Both the position numbers and the translations under genes were made by a program. A DNA stretch of 64,000 bases, taken from assembly GCF_017298635.1 (NCBI RefSeq), contig NZ_CP071182.1:2790001-2854000 (forward strand), given 5' to 3'. This DNA comes from Paenalicyclobacillus mengziensis. Its GTDB lineage: Bacteria; Bacillota; Bacilli; Alicyclobacillales; Alicyclobacillaceae. The notes beneath the pieces were generated by a model. That model was not told the DNA's origin. It saw nothing but the letters and a program-made list of their open reading frames with translations, and ran no database searches. Below, piece by piece: positions 15,804 to 25,506 of this stretch; within the stretch, counting starts at the first letter, position 1; every line of letters begins with the position of its first letter.

Positions 15804-16437
15804 ATGGGTCCTGGACCTGCTGACGATGCTGTTCATCGGCTGGACCATTAAACTGCTCGACGACCACCTCGACAGTGAATACGACATCGCTCGCGGCGAG
15901 CGGACGCTTGCTGTTCGCCTTGGCCGATCCGTTTTTGCCTACGGCCTTGTCAGCGCACTTCTGGCTGCGGCGCTCAATCAGTCGCTCGCCATTGCACTGT
16001 TTCTCTCAAGTTACGCTGTCGGCATGTTTATGGATCTGCGTGAAAAACTGCCGACGCACCTCCCTGCATATGTGGAGTGTGCCATCGCTGTCGGACTCTC
16101 TGTTCTCCTTGTTGGCTGGCAACTGGAGCTGTTTGCACTCGCCTTTGTAGCACTTGTCGACTGGGTCGATGACATCATCGACTACGGCCGTGACTACCGG
16201 TCTGGGGAGCACAACATGGCGCATCGTATCGGTTTTGTTGAAACCACATTGCTGGTACTGCTCGCCTTGTTGACCGCAGTGCTGATGCAACCACTCACCA
16301 CCATCCTGGGCTTTGTCGCGTTTGCCGTCGTTACCGCAGTGTCGGAGTTATCCACCGAACGCCTCTGGCACACTACCGAGGACAACGGAGACAGTCAGAA
16401 CTTGCCTGGCGGGGGGCAGAGGAGTGATAAAGGATGA
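15784..16437 (+). CDS. UbiA-like polytopic membrane protein
   Basis: 217 aa with six or seven hydrophobic segments. Two acidic loops, KLLDDHLDSEYDIARGE (about 23-39) and DWVDDIIDYGRD (about 125-136), are placed as the two Asp-rich Mg-prenyl-diphosphate motifs of UbiA prenyltransferases, and the flanking residues fit. It is shorter than typical UbiA enzymes (about 290 aa), so activity is uncertain. It overlaps the GTPase gene and the next small gene, suggesting one operon from spoVK onward. Confidence 0.6.
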   Translation: MFGGLPEWVLDLLTMLFIGWTIKLLDDHLDSEYDIARGERTLAVRLGRSVFAYGLVSALLAAALNQSLAIALFLSSYAVGMFMDLREKLPTHLPAYVECAIAVGLSVLLVGWQLELFALAFVALVDWVDDIIDYGRDYRSGEHNMAHRIGFVETTLLVLLALLTAVLMQPLTTILGFVAFAVVTAVSELSTERLWHTTEDNGDSQNLPGGGQRSDKG

Positions 16438-16730
16438 GCACGGTACAATTGTCTATTGTGATGTTACTCGCTATCTTCGCTGCGATGTTACTCGGCTACG
16501 CAACAGGCCGGCGCGCAGGTATCAAACAAGGGAGGCAGATGGGGACCGCGCAGGCACCACTTTCACTGCGGCGGCAGGCTTTGCAAAGCGGGCAGTGTCC
16601 GATTTGCGACAGCGTCTATGAAACCGAACTGTGGCAGGTCGTCACTGCATCTGACACTGACGGGGAGTACGGCCCCGAACGAGAGCAACCAGTGGATACA
16701 AGTGGTACAATGATGGCTAAACATAGATAG
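16434..16730 (+). CDS. Small membrane-anchored protein with CxxC
   Basis: 98 aa; the ATG overlaps the preceding stop by 4 bp. An N-terminal membrane helix (about residues 4-24) is followed by a basic stretch (GRRAGIKQGRQMG) and a single CPIC pair. Unknown function. Its position in a tightly overlapping gene run suggests coexpression with the UbiA-like protein. Confidence 0.65.
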   Translation: MSTVQLSIVMLLAIFAAMLLGYATGRRAGIKQGRQMGTAQAPLSLRRQALQSGQCPICDSVYETELWQVVTASDTDGEYGPEREQPVDTSGTMMAKHR

Positions 16731-16734
16731 GACG

Positions 16735-18072
16735 GTGGCCAAAGCGGAACGAGAGAAACCCACACAACAAGTTGTCGTTGTCGTACGAAGACACCCTTCT
16801 GAGGTTGATGATCGGTTCACAACGCGTGTAGAGGAGCTCGTCGGTCTGTGCGAGGCAGCTGGCGGAGCGGTCGCCGCTCAGGTCGTGCAAACGAGGCAGA
16901 CACCGGATGCGGCACTTTACATTGGCACAGGCAAAGTGGAAGAGGTGCGCCTAGCCGTGGAAGCCAACGACGCCGACGTCGTCGTCTTTGACGATGAACT
17001 CAGCCCAGGCCAGGTTCGAAACCTTGAGTCGCGCCTGCCGTGCCGAGTCATTGACCGAACGCAACTGATTCTCGATATCTTCGCCCTCCGTGCTCGGTCT
17101 CGCGAAGGCATGCTGCAGGTGGAAATCGCGCAACTTCAATATCTCTTGCCCAGGCTTACCGGCAGAGGGGCTGAATTGTCGCGGCTTGGGGGCGGCATTG
17201 GTACCAGAGGACCTGGTGAATCGAAGCTCGAGATGGACAGAAGGCGCATCCGTGAGCGCATTAGTCACCTCCGGGAACGGCTCAAGGCACTCGAGGGAAG
17301 ACGGTCCGTGCAGCGCAACCGCAGAGCGAGATCGACCCCGACTGTGGCCCTTGTCGGCTACACCAACGCAGGTAAGACGACCTTGCTTCGAAGATGGACG
17401 CAAGACCGCGGTTCCGTACCGGTTGCAACGGGGCACAATCGCCTGTTTGACACGCTCGATCCGTTAGCGCGTCGCGTCAAGTCTGGTGCCACGGGTGAAA
17501 TTGTCGTTCTTGACACGGTTGGATTTGTACAAAACCTGCCGCATCTATTGGTTGACGCGTTTCGCGCGACCCTCGAAGAGGCGACGGCGGTTGACCTGAT
17601 TGTCCACGTCGTCGATGCGACAAGCACTTCGCAGGAGAAGATGGCAACGACCTACAAGGTCCTTGAGGAACTCGAAGCACTCGGCAGACCGGTCATTACC
17701 TTATTTAACAAAGCCGATGTGTTGCCGGAAGGGGCGAGTCCGCCGCCAGACGTCCGCGCTTTTGCTTCCATCTACGCGTCGGCGGAGACGGGAATGAACA
17801 TGGAGGCCTTCTATCAACTGGTGGACGAGCATCTCGGAATGGATACGGTGCGACTCTCTGTGTCGTCGGAACACGGAGATGTGGATGGACTCTGGAGTCA
17901 CTTGGCTCGCGTCGGGCGCATTGTGACTGTCGGAGAGGAGCCCACGATGGTGCAGCTGGACGTCGAGCGCCGCGTTGCCGAGCGCACGCGCCAGCAACTG
18001 CTCGGATGGTATCCCGACCTGACCGTTCGCATCGAGAGCGGGCAAGAAGGAGCGAACTATGACAGACCATAA
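16735..18072 (+). CDS. hflX: GTPase HflX, ribosome-associated
   Basis: 445 aa from a GTG. N-terminal HflX domain with YIGTGKVEE, DDELSPGQVRNLE and the GGIGTRGPGESKLEMDRR motif, a coiled-coil linker, then a GTPase domain with G1 GYTNAGKT, G3 DTVGFV and G4 NKAD. HflX splits stalled or stress-inactivated 70S ribosomes in characterised bacteria. In B. subtilis the orthologue (ynbA) follows spoVK, as here. It overlaps ynbB by 14 bp. Confidence 0.95.
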   Translation: MAKAEREKPTQQVVVVVRRHPSEVDDRFTTRVEELVGLCEAAGGAVAAQVVQTRQTPDAALYIGTGKVEEVRLAVEANDADVVVFDDELSPGQVRNLESRLPCRVIDRTQLILDIFALRARSREGMLQVEIAQLQYLLPRLTGRGAELSRLGGGIGTRGPGESKLEMDRRRIRERISHLRERLKALEGRRSVQRNRRARSTPTVALVGYTNAGKTTLLRRWTQDRGSVPVATGHNRLFDTLDPLARRVKSGATGEIVVLDTVGFVQNLPHLLVDAFRATLEEATAVDLIVHVVDATSTSQEKMATTYKVLEELEALGRPVITLFNKADVLPEGASPPPDVRAFASIYASAETGMNMEAFYQLVDEHLGMDTVRLSVSSEHGDVDGLWSHLARVGRIVTVGEEPTMVQLDVERRVAERTRQQLLGWYPDLTVRIESGQEGANYDRP

Positions 18073-19309
18073 TCTTGAGCTCGATGGGCTTCTGCAAGAA
18101 GCGGAAGACCGTTTGCAGGAGCGCTTTCGACAAATTGATTTGACAGCGAGGCAGAACCAGAAAAAGGTGCTTCAAGCCTTTTGGGATGAGCGGGTGAGTT
18201 CCAGTGACTTGTCGGGATCGACCGGTTACGGCCTCGATGACCTCGGTCGAGACAAGCTCGAACGAATTTACGCCGAGGCGTTTGGGGCAGAGGCGGCATT
18301 GGTTCGGCCGCAGATTGTATCCGGTACACATGCGCTTCGACTCGGGCTGTTTGGGGTGCTTCGGCCGGGGGATGAGATTGTATTTGCCACGGGAAAGCCA
18401 TACGACACACTCGAAGGTGTGATTGGACTGCGACCTGTGTCGGGGAGCTTGGCAGAGTGGGGCGTGTCACATCAGATTGTGCCACTGCGAGACGATGGAG
18501 AGGTGGACATGCCAAGGGTCCTTGCTCTCATCAGTCCGCGGACAAAGGCTGTTTTCTTTCAACGTTCGCGGGGATATGCGATGCGGCCGGCCTTGTCCAT
18601 CCGTACGCTGCGCGCATGTTTTTTAGAAGTTCGAAAGGTTGCCGAAAACGTCGTCATCATGGTCGACAATTGCTATGGGGAGTTCGTTGAGTCGCTTGAG
18701 CCGAGTGCCGTCGGTGCGGACCTTGTCATGGGCTCCCTCATTAAAAATCCTGGTGCGGGCATCATGACGACGGGGGGCTATGTCGTTGGTACCGCCGAAG
18801 CCGTTTCGCATGCTGCGGAGCAGCTGACAGCTCCTGGTGTCGGCGGAGAGTACGGTCCAACGCACGATTTCTTGCGTCCCCTGTACCAATCCCTGTTTCT
18901 CGCCCCACACGTCGTCGGGCAGGCACTGAAAGGCTCTCTGCTTGCGGCTTACGTCCTTGAAAGATTGGGTCTCGCCGTGTCGCCGAGGTGGGAAGAAGAG
19001 AAAAGTGATCTCATCTTGTCCATCATCTTTGGCGACGCCAACAAACTGTTGGCGTTTTGCCGCGCTGTCCAGAGTACGGCGCCAATCGACTCGTTTGTGC
19101 GTCCGGAAGCGGACGCAATGGCTGGATACGACGACCCAGTGGTGATGGCAGCCGGTACTTTTGTTCAGGGCGCATCGCTCGAGTTGTCTGCGGACGCTCC
19201 AATGCGCCCGCCGTTTATCGGGTATCTGCAAGGCGGCCTGACATACGAGCACGTGTACCTGGCTGTTTCACGTATTGCAGAAGAGCTTCGTTCGTTGCCG
19301 AAGCATTAA
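18059..19309 (+). CDS. ynbB: PLP-dependent YnbB family (methionine gamma-lyase-like)
   Basis: 416 aa, usual length for YnbB proteins, once called aluminium-resistance family. Fold-type I PLP enzyme: the cofactor region GTHALRLGLFGVLRPGDEI, the Asp of MVDNCYGEF and the probable Schiff-base Lys in MGSLIKNPGAGI (about residue 226). It is related to Cys/Met metabolism enzymes; the physiological substrate is not established. It overlaps hflX and precedes glnR, the same order as in B. subtilis. Confidence 0.9.
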   Translation: MTDHNLELDGLLQEAEDRLQERFRQIDLTARQNQKKVLQAFWDERVSSSDLSGSTGYGLDDLGRDKLERIYAEAFGAEAALVRPQIVSGTHALRLGLFGVLRPGDEIVFATGKPYDTLEGVIGLRPVSGSLAEWGVSHQIVPLRDDGEVDMPRVLALISPRTKAVFFQRSRGYAMRPALSIRTLRACFLEVRKVAENVVIMVDNCYGEFVESLEPSAVGADLVMGSLIKNPGAGIMTTGGYVVGTAEAVSHAAEQLTAPGVGGEYGPTHDFLRPLYQSLFLAPHVVGQALKGSLLAAYVLERLGLAVSPRWEEEKSDLILSIIFGDANKLLAFCRAVQSTAPIDSFVRPEADAMAGYDDPVVMAAGTFVQGASLELSADAPMRPPFIGYLQGGLTYEHVYLAVSRIAEELRSLPKH

Positions 19310-19367
19310 GCACGGCCCCGACAACCGGATTTGTGCTGCTAGGAACGGAAGCGAAATTTGTATGGGA

Positions 19368-19405
19368 TGTTAGAAAAATTACGCTTGATGTAAGGAAACA
19401 TTACA
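19368..19405 (+). promoter_or_regulatory. GlnR/TnrA boxes upstream of glnRA
   Basis: TGTAAGGAAACATTACA at 19389-19405 is a perfect TGTNA-N7-TNACA site. A second, imperfect copy (TGTTA-N6-TTACG) lies at 19368-19383. Two sites before glnRA is the arrangement known from B. subtilis, where GlnR represses its own operon under nitrogen excess. Confidence 0.85.
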
Positions 19406-19474
19406 TATGACGTTGAGCGAGTCATTCGAACATGGTACCATCCATTCGAACACTCCACCGGGGGGTGCGAGGGA

Positions 19475-19864
19475 ATGGACCTGGAGTCCCGTAAGCAGTT
19501 ACCGCTGTTTTCCATCGGCATTGTGGAAAAACTGACTGGGCTGTCTGCTCGGCAAATCCGTTATTACGAGCAGCATGAGTTGGTAAAGCCGGCCAGGTCG
19601 GCCGGGAATCAGCGGTTGTTTTCGTTTGTCGATGTAGAGCGGCTCATCCAGGTCAGCGCGCTGCTTGACGAGGGACTGAACATGGAAGGCGTGAAAGCGC
19701 GCATGAAACGTCTGGTGGCAAATGAAACTCAGGACAAGAAGCAGAGTGAACCGACTGACCAACAGGTATTTGAACGGATGCGTCAGGAGATGCTGGAGCA
19801 CCCTGGTGGTTCCGGTTCCTCAGAGTTCCAGGGCGACCTCTTCCGGTTCTACCGCAAGCGGTAG
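19475..19864 (+). CDS. glnR: MerR-family nitrogen regulator GlnR
   Basis: 129 aa. The winged helix-turn-helix contains [20 protein letters not shown] followed by [20 protein letters not shown], the GlnR/TnrA subgroup pattern, with a short C-terminal tail that in GlnR contacts feedback-inhibited glutamine synthetase. It is located immediately before glnA and after GlnR boxes. Known role: repression of glnRA and other nitrogen genes when glutamine is abundant. Confidence 0.95.
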   Translation: MDLESRKQLPLFSIGIVEKLTGLSARQIRYYEQHELVKPARSAGNQRLFSFVDVERLIQVSALLDEGLNMEGVKARMKRLVANETQDKKQSEPTDQQVFERMRQEMLEHPGGSGSSEFQGDLFRFYRKR

Positions 19865-19901
19865 ACTGGACAATTTCCCGCCTACGACAGGAGGAAGATT
19901 C

Positions 19902-21239
19902 GTGAGAGAAAACTACAGTAAAGAAGACATCCTCAGGTTTGCTGAAGAAGCCAATGTCCGGTACGTACGATTGCAGTTTACGGACCTCCTTGGTGTCATC
20001 AAGAACGTGGAGATCCCGGTGGACCAGCTCGGTAAGGCGCTTGACAACAAGATCATGTTCGACGGATCGTCCATTGAAGGCTTTGTTCGCATCGAAGAGT
20101 CTGACATGTATCTGGTACCGGACAGGTCCACTTGGCTCGTATTTCCATGGGGTCACGAGCTTGGAAAAGTGGCACGCCTCATTTGCGATATTCATTTGCC
20201 AGACGGATCCCCGTTCCCAGGCGACCCGCGTGCCGTCTTGAAGCGGGTGGTGCAACAAGCGAAAGACCTTGGATTTGACTCTTTTAACGTAGGCCCGGAG
20301 CCGGAGTTCTTCCTCTTTAAGCTCGATTCGGAAGGTAAGCCAACGGCTGAGGTCAACGATGAAGGCGGGTACTTCGACTGGGCACCGCTTGACCTCGGTG
20401 AAAACTGCCGGCGCGACATTACACTCACCCTTGAGTCGATGGGCTTTGAGATTGAGGCCTCTCACCATGAAGTGGCGCCCGGACAGCATGAGATTGACTT
20501 CCAGTATGCGGACGCAATCGAGACGGCTGACAACATTGCGACGTTCCGTCTTGTCGTGAAGACGGTCGCCCGCCAGTACGGACTACACGCCACGTTCATG
20601 CCAAAGCCCGTGTACGGGATTAACGGATCGGGCATGCACTGCCACATGTCGCTCTTCAAAAAGGGCGGTAACGCATTTTACGATGCGAAAGACGAGATGG
20701 GCCTCAGTGAGACTGCGCGCGCCTTCCTGGCCGGTATTCTCAACCATGCGATGGGATTCACAGCCGTTACCAACCCACTTGTGAACTCCTACAAGCGTTT
20801 GGTTCCAGGCTTTGAAGCTCCGTGCTACGTCGCCTGGTCTCTGAAGAACCGCTCTCCGTTGGTGCGTATTCCTGCGGCCCGCGGCATGAGTACCCGAATT
20901 GAGGTACGCAGCCCAGACCCGTCAGCCAATCCGTATCTCGGCATTGCGGCCATGTTGGCGAGCGGCCTGGACGGCATTAAGAACAAGACACCACTGCCAA
21001 CGCCGACCAACCGCAACATTTACATTATGACCGCTGAGGAAAAGGCGCAGGCTGGTATCTGGAACCTGCCGGAGAACCTTGGCGCTGCGATTGATGCGCT
21101 GGTGGGTGACGAAGTCGTACGAGAGGCCCTTGGCGAGCACGTGTTCCATCACTTCGTGGAAGCGAAGCGAATGGAGTGGGATATCTACCGTACACAGATT
21201 TCGCAGTGGGAAAGCGACCAGTACCTGTCGCTGTACTAA
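19902..21239 (+). CDS. glnA: Type I glutamine synthetase
   Basis: 445 aa from GTG 19902 with AGGAGGAAG upstream; the frame stays open further upstream inside glnR but that part is not homologous. GSI signatures: [10 protein letters not shown], the metal/ATP motif starting [16 protein letters not shown] (about 230), and [13 protein letters not shown]. Size and lack of an adenylylation loop fit the GSI-alpha form of Bacillales, which is controlled by feedback and by interaction with GlnR/TnrA. Reaction: glutamate + NH3 + ATP to glutamine. Confidence 0.97.
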   Translation: MRENYSKEDILRFAEEANVRYVRLQFTDLLGVIKNVEIPVDQLGKALDNKIMFDGSSIEGFVRIEESDMYLVPDRSTWLVFPWGHELGKVARLICDIHLPDGSPFPGDPRAVLKRVVQQAKDLGFDSFNVGPEPEFFLFKLDSEGKPTAEVNDEGGYFDWAPLDLGENCRRDITLTLESMGFEIEASHHEVAPGQHEIDFQYADAIETADNIATFRLVVKTVARQYGLHATFMPKPVYGINGSGMHCHMSLFKKGGNAFYDAKDEMGLSETARAFLAGILNHAMGFTAVTNPLVNSYKRLVPGFEAPCYVAWSLKNRSPLVRIPAARGMSTRIEVRSPDPSANPYLGIAAMLASGLDGIKNKTPLPTPTNRNIYIMTAEEKAQAGIWNLPENLGAAIDALVGDEVVREALGEHVFHHFVEAKRMEWDIYRTQISQWESDQYLSLY

Positions 21240-21323
21240 AAAAACTCACGTATTGCTCGATTCAAGCCGCATATCGTTCAGTCTAGGAGTGGTAGCTGAG
21301 TCTTGATTTCAGCATCGATGAAG

Positions 21324-21357
21324 AGCCGCTGGGGGTGAAAATCTCCAGTGGCTTTTG
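21324..21357 (+). terminator. Intrinsic terminator after glnA
   Basis: AGCCGCTGGGGG...CTCCAGTGGCT stem (one mismatch, GTGAAAAT loop) followed by TTTTGTTA, about 85 bp after the glnA stop. Confidence 0.8.
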
Positions 21358-21541
21358 TTATACGCTTGCATATCTGCATGACCTTCTTCCCAACATGTGT
21401 CCGTTTCGAATCAAACATTTACGCAGTGAACGGCGAACGTCGGTTTGCCTCTTTTCTTGCAGCAACAATCGTATATAATCTTTCCATGCAGAAATCATCG
21501 TTTCGTATTTGTGGGTTTCTCGTTGGGGGGCAGGGAAGGGT

Positions 21542-22939
21542 ATGGCACGCACGCGACTTACAGAGGGTTCGATTTATCGGACGGTTTTTTTCTTTTCCTT
21601 ACCCTTGTTGTTTGGAAACATTTTGCAGTCGTTGAACGGCACGATTAATTCCATTTGGGTGGGCCACTTTCTCGGCGCCAACGCCTTCGCTGCCACTGCG
21701 AATGTCAACAACATTAATTTTCTGATTTTCAGTTTGACGTTTGGAATTGCAATGGCGTCGTCCATCTTTGTTGGTCAGCACTACGGAGCAGGGCGGTATG
21801 ACGAAGCCAAACGTGTGATGGGCACCGGGTTTACGTTTTTTGTGTTGTTCTCCCTTGTCGTTACCGTACTCAGCGAAGCATTTGCACCCAACCTACTTGA
21901 GCTTCTGCATACGCCAAGCTCGGTCATGCCGTACGCAACCATTTACTTGCGGATTTTTATGATCACGGTGACGTTTGCCAATTTGTATAACTTCCTGACT
22001 ATGGCCTTGCGTGGGGCCGGTGACTCGAAAACGCCATTTTACTTTCTGCTCATTTCCATCGTCATTGATACAGGAATGAACCCTGTGCTCATTTTTGGCT
22101 TGGGTCCGTTTCCGAGGATGGGTATTGCGGGTTCGGCAACGGCAACGCTGTTTGCACAAGTGACTGCGTTGGTATGTTTAATTGTTTTCCTGTACGCCCG
22201 CCACCATCCGCTGTCACTGCGAGGGAAGGAGTTACGCTATCTCCGGCCAAGCGCGAATCTGATGAAGCTCATGGTACAGCGCGGGATGATGATGGGCTTT
22301 CAGATGATGGTGGTGTCTACCAGTTCTATGGCGTTGATTAATTTGGTCAATACGTTTGGTGCAACAGCAGTTGCCGCGTTTAGTGCATCGATGAACATTA
22401 CCAACTACATCAGCATGCCGGCGATGGCCGTTGGAGCCTCTGTTTCGAATATTTGTTCGCAAAATGTCGGCGCTAATCAGTGGGACAGGGTGAAGCGGAC
22501 GTTTGAAGCAGGTCTCGCGTACAACCTGGTCATGACAGGTGCCCTCGCTGGACTCGTTTATCTGTTCAACCGCGACGTGTTGCACTTATTTGTGACAGAC
22601 CAGTCCGTAGTTGCACTCGGAATGCACATCAACAACGTCACAGCCTGGAGTTTCATTCTATTTGGTGTCATGAACATCATTGTCAGTACCGTGCGCTCAA
22701 CGGGTGCCGTGTTAGTTCCACTGCTCATTTCATTTGTTTCTCTGTGGCTGGTTCGCATCCCCTTCTCATACGTCTTGGGTTACCACTCCGGCATTGAGTG
22801 GATTTGGTGGAGCTTCCCGTTGGGGTTTTTGGTGAGTGACGTTCTACTGTTTGCGTACTACCTGCATGGGGGGTGGAAACGCATCAAGCTGAACGATTTG
22901 TACGGAATGGAGAAGAATAAGATGAAGCCATCCTTCTAA
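21542..22939 (+). CDS. MATE-family multidrug/Na+ antiporter
   Basis: 465 aa from ATG 21542 with GGGAAGGG 4 nt upstream. Twelve hydrophobic segments in two homologous halves; typical motifs are LPLLFGNILQSLNGTINSIWV in TM1 and ALRGAGDSKTPF after TM5. MATE proteins export drugs or metabolites in exchange for Na+ or H+. The substrate is not predictable. It is monocistronic by context. The last 19 bases, including the stop codon, are repeated in tandem after the gene. Confidence 0.9.
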   Translation: MARTRLTEGSIYRTVFFFSLPLLFGNILQSLNGTINSIWVGHFLGANAFAATANVNNINFLIFSLTFGIAMASSIFVGQHYGAGRYDEAKRVMGTGFTFFVLFSLVVTVLSEAFAPNLLELLHTPSSVMPYATIYLRIFMITVTFANLYNFLTMALRGAGDSKTPFYFLLISIVIDTGMNPVLIFGLGPFPRMGIAGSATATLFAQVTALVCLIVFLYARHHPLSLRGKELRYLRPSANLMKLMVQRGMMMGFQMMVVSTSSMALINLVNTFGATAVAAFSASMNITNYISMPAMAVGASVSNICSQNVGANQWDRVKRTFEAGLAYNLVMTGALAGLVYLFNRDVLHLFVTDQSVVALGMHINNVTAWSFILFGVMNIIVSTVRSTGAVLVPLLISFVSLWLVRIPFSYVLGYHSGIEWIWWSFPLGFLVSDVLLFAYYLHGGWKRIKLNDLYGMEKNKMKPSF

Positions 22940-23000
22940 TGAACATGAACCCAATCTTCTAACATGAACCCAATCTCTTAACTTGAAGTCGATTTTCTGA
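22921..23000 (+). repeat. Tandem 19-bp repeats copied from the 3' end of the MATE gene
   Basis: The gene ends GATGAAGCCATCCTTCTAA (22921-22939). After a 4-base gap the unit recurs as CATGAACCCAATCTTCTAA (22944-22962), CATGAACCCAATCTCTTAA (22963-22981) and a degenerate fourth copy (22982-23000). Each early copy carries the stop codon. Confidence 0.8.
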
Positions 23001-23157
23001 CGGTTTAGCGAAGAGGAGACTTTTTGCACGAGACAACCTTCGTTTTGCCGTGTCGACGTTTTTCGATATGATAAAGTGGCAGGTTCTCAGGCGTACATAA
23101 TGCGCGGTGGACAGCGGTGATAAGGGATGGTACGTTCCCAGACTGGAGGAGATGTGC

Positions 23158-24054
23158 GTGGAGAAACGGCCGTACGGCAAAACGGACATGCAGGTCAGTG
23201 TACTTGGGTTTGGCGGAGCAGAAATTGGCTTCCAGAATACCAGTGAGAAGGACGTCGAACTGCTGTTGGGCAGTGCGCTCGAAACAGGTCTGAATGTGAT
23301 TGATACAGCTGAATGTTACGCGGACAGTGAAGCGTTAATCGGACGCACGATGGCGAATCGCCGACAGGAATACTATCTGTTTACGAAATGCGGTCACGCA
23401 GCTGGAATGAATGGGCCAGATTGGGAACCCAAAATGTTGTCAGAGCAAATAGACAGGAGCCTTCGAAGGCTGCAAACTGACTATGTGGATGTCATTCATT
23501 TGCACAGTTGCTCCGAAGACATCCTGAAGCAGGGAGATGTTATCGATGTGCTCCAGCGTGCCAAGGAGGCCGGCAAGACCCGTTATATCGGCTACAGTGG
23601 AGATGGCAGTGCAGCGCTGTGGGCTGTGGGATCCGGCCTTTTCGACAGTCTCGAAACGTCGGTCAACATTGCCGACCAAGAGGCCATCGAGTTAACCATT
23701 CCCAAAGCGGTGGAACAGGGCATGGGTGTTATCGCTAAGCGACCGATTGCGAATGCGGCGTGGGTTACGGGAGCGTTACCCGGGAGCGAATACGCTCGCC
23801 CCTATTGGCATCGCCTGCAGGCCCTTGATTATGATTTCCTGAAATGGGATGCAGGTGATTCGATTGCGCATGCACTGCGCTTCACGCTCAGTGTCGAAGG
23901 CGTGGACACAGCGATTGTCGGTACGGCAAAACCGGGGCGTTATCGGCAAAATGCCGAAATGACCGCGAAAGGAATCCTGCCGCCAGCCGAGTACGAAGCA
24001 ATTCGCGAACGCTGGCACGCTGTGGCCAAACCCGACTGGGTCGGGTTGTCGTAA
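23158..24054 (+). CDS. Aldo/keto reductase family oxidoreductase
   Basis: 298 aa from GTG 23158, with GGAGGAG 6 nt upstream (an earlier GTG at 23107 lacks a site). TIM-barrel AKR with Asp (DTAECYAD), Tyr in that segment, Lys (LFTKCGH) and the His of VIHLHSC, i.e. the catalytic tetrad pattern, and a late NADPH-binding segment (AIVGTAKPGRYRQN). Substrate unknown. It is monocistronic and is followed closely by an IS605 right end. Confidence 0.88.
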   Translation: MEKRPYGKTDMQVSVLGFGGAEIGFQNTSEKDVELLLGSALETGLNVIDTAECYADSEALIGRTMANRRQEYYLFTKCGHAAGMNGPDWEPKMLSEQIDRSLRRLQTDYVDVIHLHSCSEDILKQGDVIDVLQRAKEAGKTRYIGYSGDGSAALWAVGSGLFDSLETSVNIADQEAIELTIPKAVEQGMGVIAKRPIANAAWVTGALPGSEYARPYWHRLQALDYDFLKWDAGDSIAHALRFTLSVEGVDTAIVGTAKPGRYRQNAEMTAKGILPPAEYEAIRERWHAVAKPDWVGLS

Positions 24055-24156
24055 CTGTTGTTGTGCAATGGTTGGCGCCATAGTTTCAAAGCCGCCTTCG
24101 GTTTTCACTGACCGTGACCACTCCCCATGCCTAAAGGCCTTAGCATTACCCATAAG

Positions 24157-25506
24157 TCACGTTGGATGGAGGATCTCCCACATTGTGGTTAGGTCCTCAA
24201 GCCGACGGAGTCCTTTCCATAGGACTTTAAGACCTGGATTGCCATCATGTTTGCGGCCTAGAAAGCCGCCGAGCTTGGCAATCCAAAGGACTGCGGTTTG
24301 CAAGTTCGGTGGGTGTTTGGGAAGAGAAGTGCTCTTGTGTTTAGCGATATAGAGGGCCTTCCACTCGCTCTCGCGGAGGACTACAGTACATGGTGCCTCA
24401 GGCGTCTCTCTTGCTTGATATGTTAACCATAGCAGGCGCGTGGCAACGATGCTATACACCGCCACCGCACGCGTCAGACGATCCTTGGTTTCCAACTGAA
24501 GTTTTTCAATTTGGCAACCGCTTTTCAAAATGTAATGGTACCTTTCAATTCGCCAGCGATATGTGTACCATGTTAGGCATTGCAGGGCTTGCTCCATCGC
24601 GGTAACAGATAGGGTGGTCAAAAGCATCCATTCTATTGGTTCTTCGTCATTGGGTGATGATTCTTCTCGGACGAGAAGCGCGGTCAACGTAGGGGGCTGA
24701 AGGTTCTCCTTCTTTCGATGAGGTGGCGTTCTCAATGTTACCGTAGCCACCTGCAGGGTGAGTAGGGCCATCCGTTCAGGTCGATCATCCGCACGTGGAA
24801 TCTTCACGGTCGTTCGTCCTAAGATCGGGTTGCTCTCCACCGCATGCCACAGATACTCCTCAGAATCGTGCAAACGGCGATCCCACGCAGCCCGAACTAA
24901 AAAGTCATGATGACTGGCCGCAAGTAGGAAAAGGTCAAAAATATCACTTTCCCGGTCTCCAACCATAATGACCCTGGTGGAATCAGGAACAGTGTTTCGT
25001 ACCTCTTTCGTCATATCAATCCAGCGGGCACTCTCTTTGTCCGCTAAGGTTCGTTTTTTGTGCGTGTTACGACTGTCCTTTCCCTCCGGAGAACGCACCC
25101 ACATATGATGGGCTAAGATACCCTGTGGTACTCCCTCAGCCGATACGGCAAGACAACTGTGCAGAAAAAAACCGGATAGACCTGCTTGCCCGATGGGGCC
25201 GAGTCCCTCAGTCTGGCGGTGCAGGGTAAAGTTAAAGACAGTGGTATCCTGTATAGCCAGGATAGTAGACTGATTCTGCATTTTGTCTAAAGTCGCCTCT
25301 CGATGAGAATCGTATATGGCTTGCAACGTTACCTTCGGATTGCTGAAGAAACGGTACGCTGCTTTGGTTGCGCTCCATTCACCGAGGGCCTCCGGTAATG
25401 AGCTTTGTGGGTGCTCTGCGAGTTTTTCAACTAAGGAGATCAGCCGCTGGGTCAGACGAGCGTCGCCCAATTTTGCTGTTGCAAACTCCCTGGCTGCCCA
25501 CAGCAT
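24157..25506 (-). CDS. tnp: IS4-family (Tn5-like) DDE transposase, copy 1
   Basis: 449 aa. An N-terminal Tn5-type DNA-binding domain (AREFATAKLGDARLTQRLISL) is followed by an RNase-H-like core with the Asp of AIQDTTVFN, the Asp of VGDRESD and the YREK signature in YTYRWRIERYHYILK (Tyr, then Arg +3, Glu +7, Lys +14, as in Tn5). All catalytic residues are present, so it is probably active. The start overlaps the stop of the DruA-like gene by one base; the stop abuts the left inverted repeat. Confidence 0.95.
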   Translation of the reverse strand: MLWAAREFATAKLGDARLTQRLISLVEKLAEHPQSSLPEALGEWSATKAAYRFFSNPKVTLQAIYDSHREATLDKMQNQSTILAIQDTTVFNFTLHRQTEGLGPIGQAGLSGFFLHSCLAVSAEGVPQGILAHHMWVRSPEGKDSRNTHKKRTLADKESARWIDMTKEVRNTVPDSTRVIMVGDRESDIFDLFLLAASHHDFLVRAAWDRRLHDSEEYLWHAVESNPILGRTTVKIPRADDRPERMALLTLQVATVTLRTPPHRKKENLQPPTLTALLVREESSPNDEEPIEWMLLTTLSVTAMEQALQCLTWYTYRWRIERYHYILKSGCQIEKLQLETKDRLTRAVAVYSIVATRLLWLTYQARETPEAPCTVVLRESEWKALYIAKHKSTSLPKHPPNLQTAVLWIAKLGGFLGRKHDGNPGLKVLWKGLRRLEDLTTMWEILHPT

